A stretch of 64,000 nucleotides of DNA. It comes from Pomacea canaliculata (Eukaryota > Mollusca > Gastropoda > Architaenioglossa > Ampullariidae). Below, piece by piece: positions 63,743-64,000 of this stretch. Each line of letters opens with the position of its first letter. Position 1 is the first letter of the stretch. The translations under genes and the position numbers were made by a program. The notes below the pieces were generated by a model. It was not told the DNA's origin. It made no database searches and saw only the letters and a list, made by a program, of their open reading frames with translations. The stretch covers positions 2,887,371 to 2,951,370 of the forward strand of contig NC_037592.1 in assembly GCF_003073045.1 (NCBI RefSeq). Direction: 5' to 3'.

Positions 63743-64000
63743 CTGAAACATGAAAAATAATTGTTTTAGAAGGAGCAGAATGCATGGAATGTTAATACTT
63801 TATCTTTGGAAGCTTTGACACGTATTATTAAAAAAAACTTTTACAAAACTGCGGCGCTCCCTAATGTAAAACACAGGCAAAGCATCGTTTTAATTTAACG
63901 TTCAGTCAGACACACAAAGAGCATGTGTGATGACATTTAAATAGCTATGTGTGATCTGTCTTTTAAATTTAAATTAAATTAAACCCAGCTACTTAGGATT

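Noticed and set aside
1-64000. tRNA or rRNA genes and CRISPR arrays
   Set aside because: The tRNA-like A/B boxes found belong to SINEs without a complete cloverleaf, no rRNA-like blocks were seen, and the direct repeats present are minisatellites without spacers.

Overview
The window is animal nuclear DNA: split genes with GT-AG introns of roughly 0.3 to 3.6 kb, AT-rich intergenic DNA, and many degraded LINE, SINE and hAT-MITE copies. The repeat mix (RTE-, CR1/L2- and I-like LINEs, tRNA-derived SINEs) and a sperm-type SLC9C1 exchanger suggest a lophotrochozoan invertebrate, most likely a mollusc. That placement is an inference; no sequence here proves it.

Six protein-coding loci were rebuilt exon by exon from splice sites and family conservation. 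From left to right: (1) the 5' part of a divergent SIX-domain (SINE/ANHX-like) homeobox gene, minus strand, running off the left edge; (2) complete ATG101, minus strand, 8 exons, a core subunit of the ULK1/ATG13 autophagy-initiation complex; (3) complete UBE2M/UBC12, minus strand, 5 exons, the NEDD8 E2 enzyme; (4) complete PTDSS2, plus strand, 12 exons, phosphatidylserine synthase 2; (5) complete SLC9C1/sNHE, plus strand, 28 coding exons, a voltage- and cyclic-nucleotide-gated Na+/H+ exchanger with an unusually long C-terminal tail; (6) the last two exons of an SLC16-like (monocarboxylate transporter) gene, minus strand, entering from the right edge. The genes are functionally unrelated and there is no operon logic. 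UBE2M and PTDSS2 are head to head across about 3.3 kb, and SLC9C1 and the SLC16-like gene are convergent.

Repeats fill introns and gaps: three hAT-type MITEs with 8-bp target duplications, two SINE families (three and two copies), at least eight LINE fragments, an odd composite LINE present twice with the same inverted layout, a 28-bp minisatellite running straight into an SLC9C1 splice acceptor, and a 40-bp minisatellite with an inverted partner. Three conserved host exons (PTDSS2 exon 10, SLC9C1 exons 15 and 23) each carry a small frame-breaking indel although all surrounding splice sites are intact, which looks more like assembly error than gene death.

Base composition shifts from AT-rich (left of about 38 kb) to noticeably more GC-rich, especially in exons, across the SLC9C1 half.
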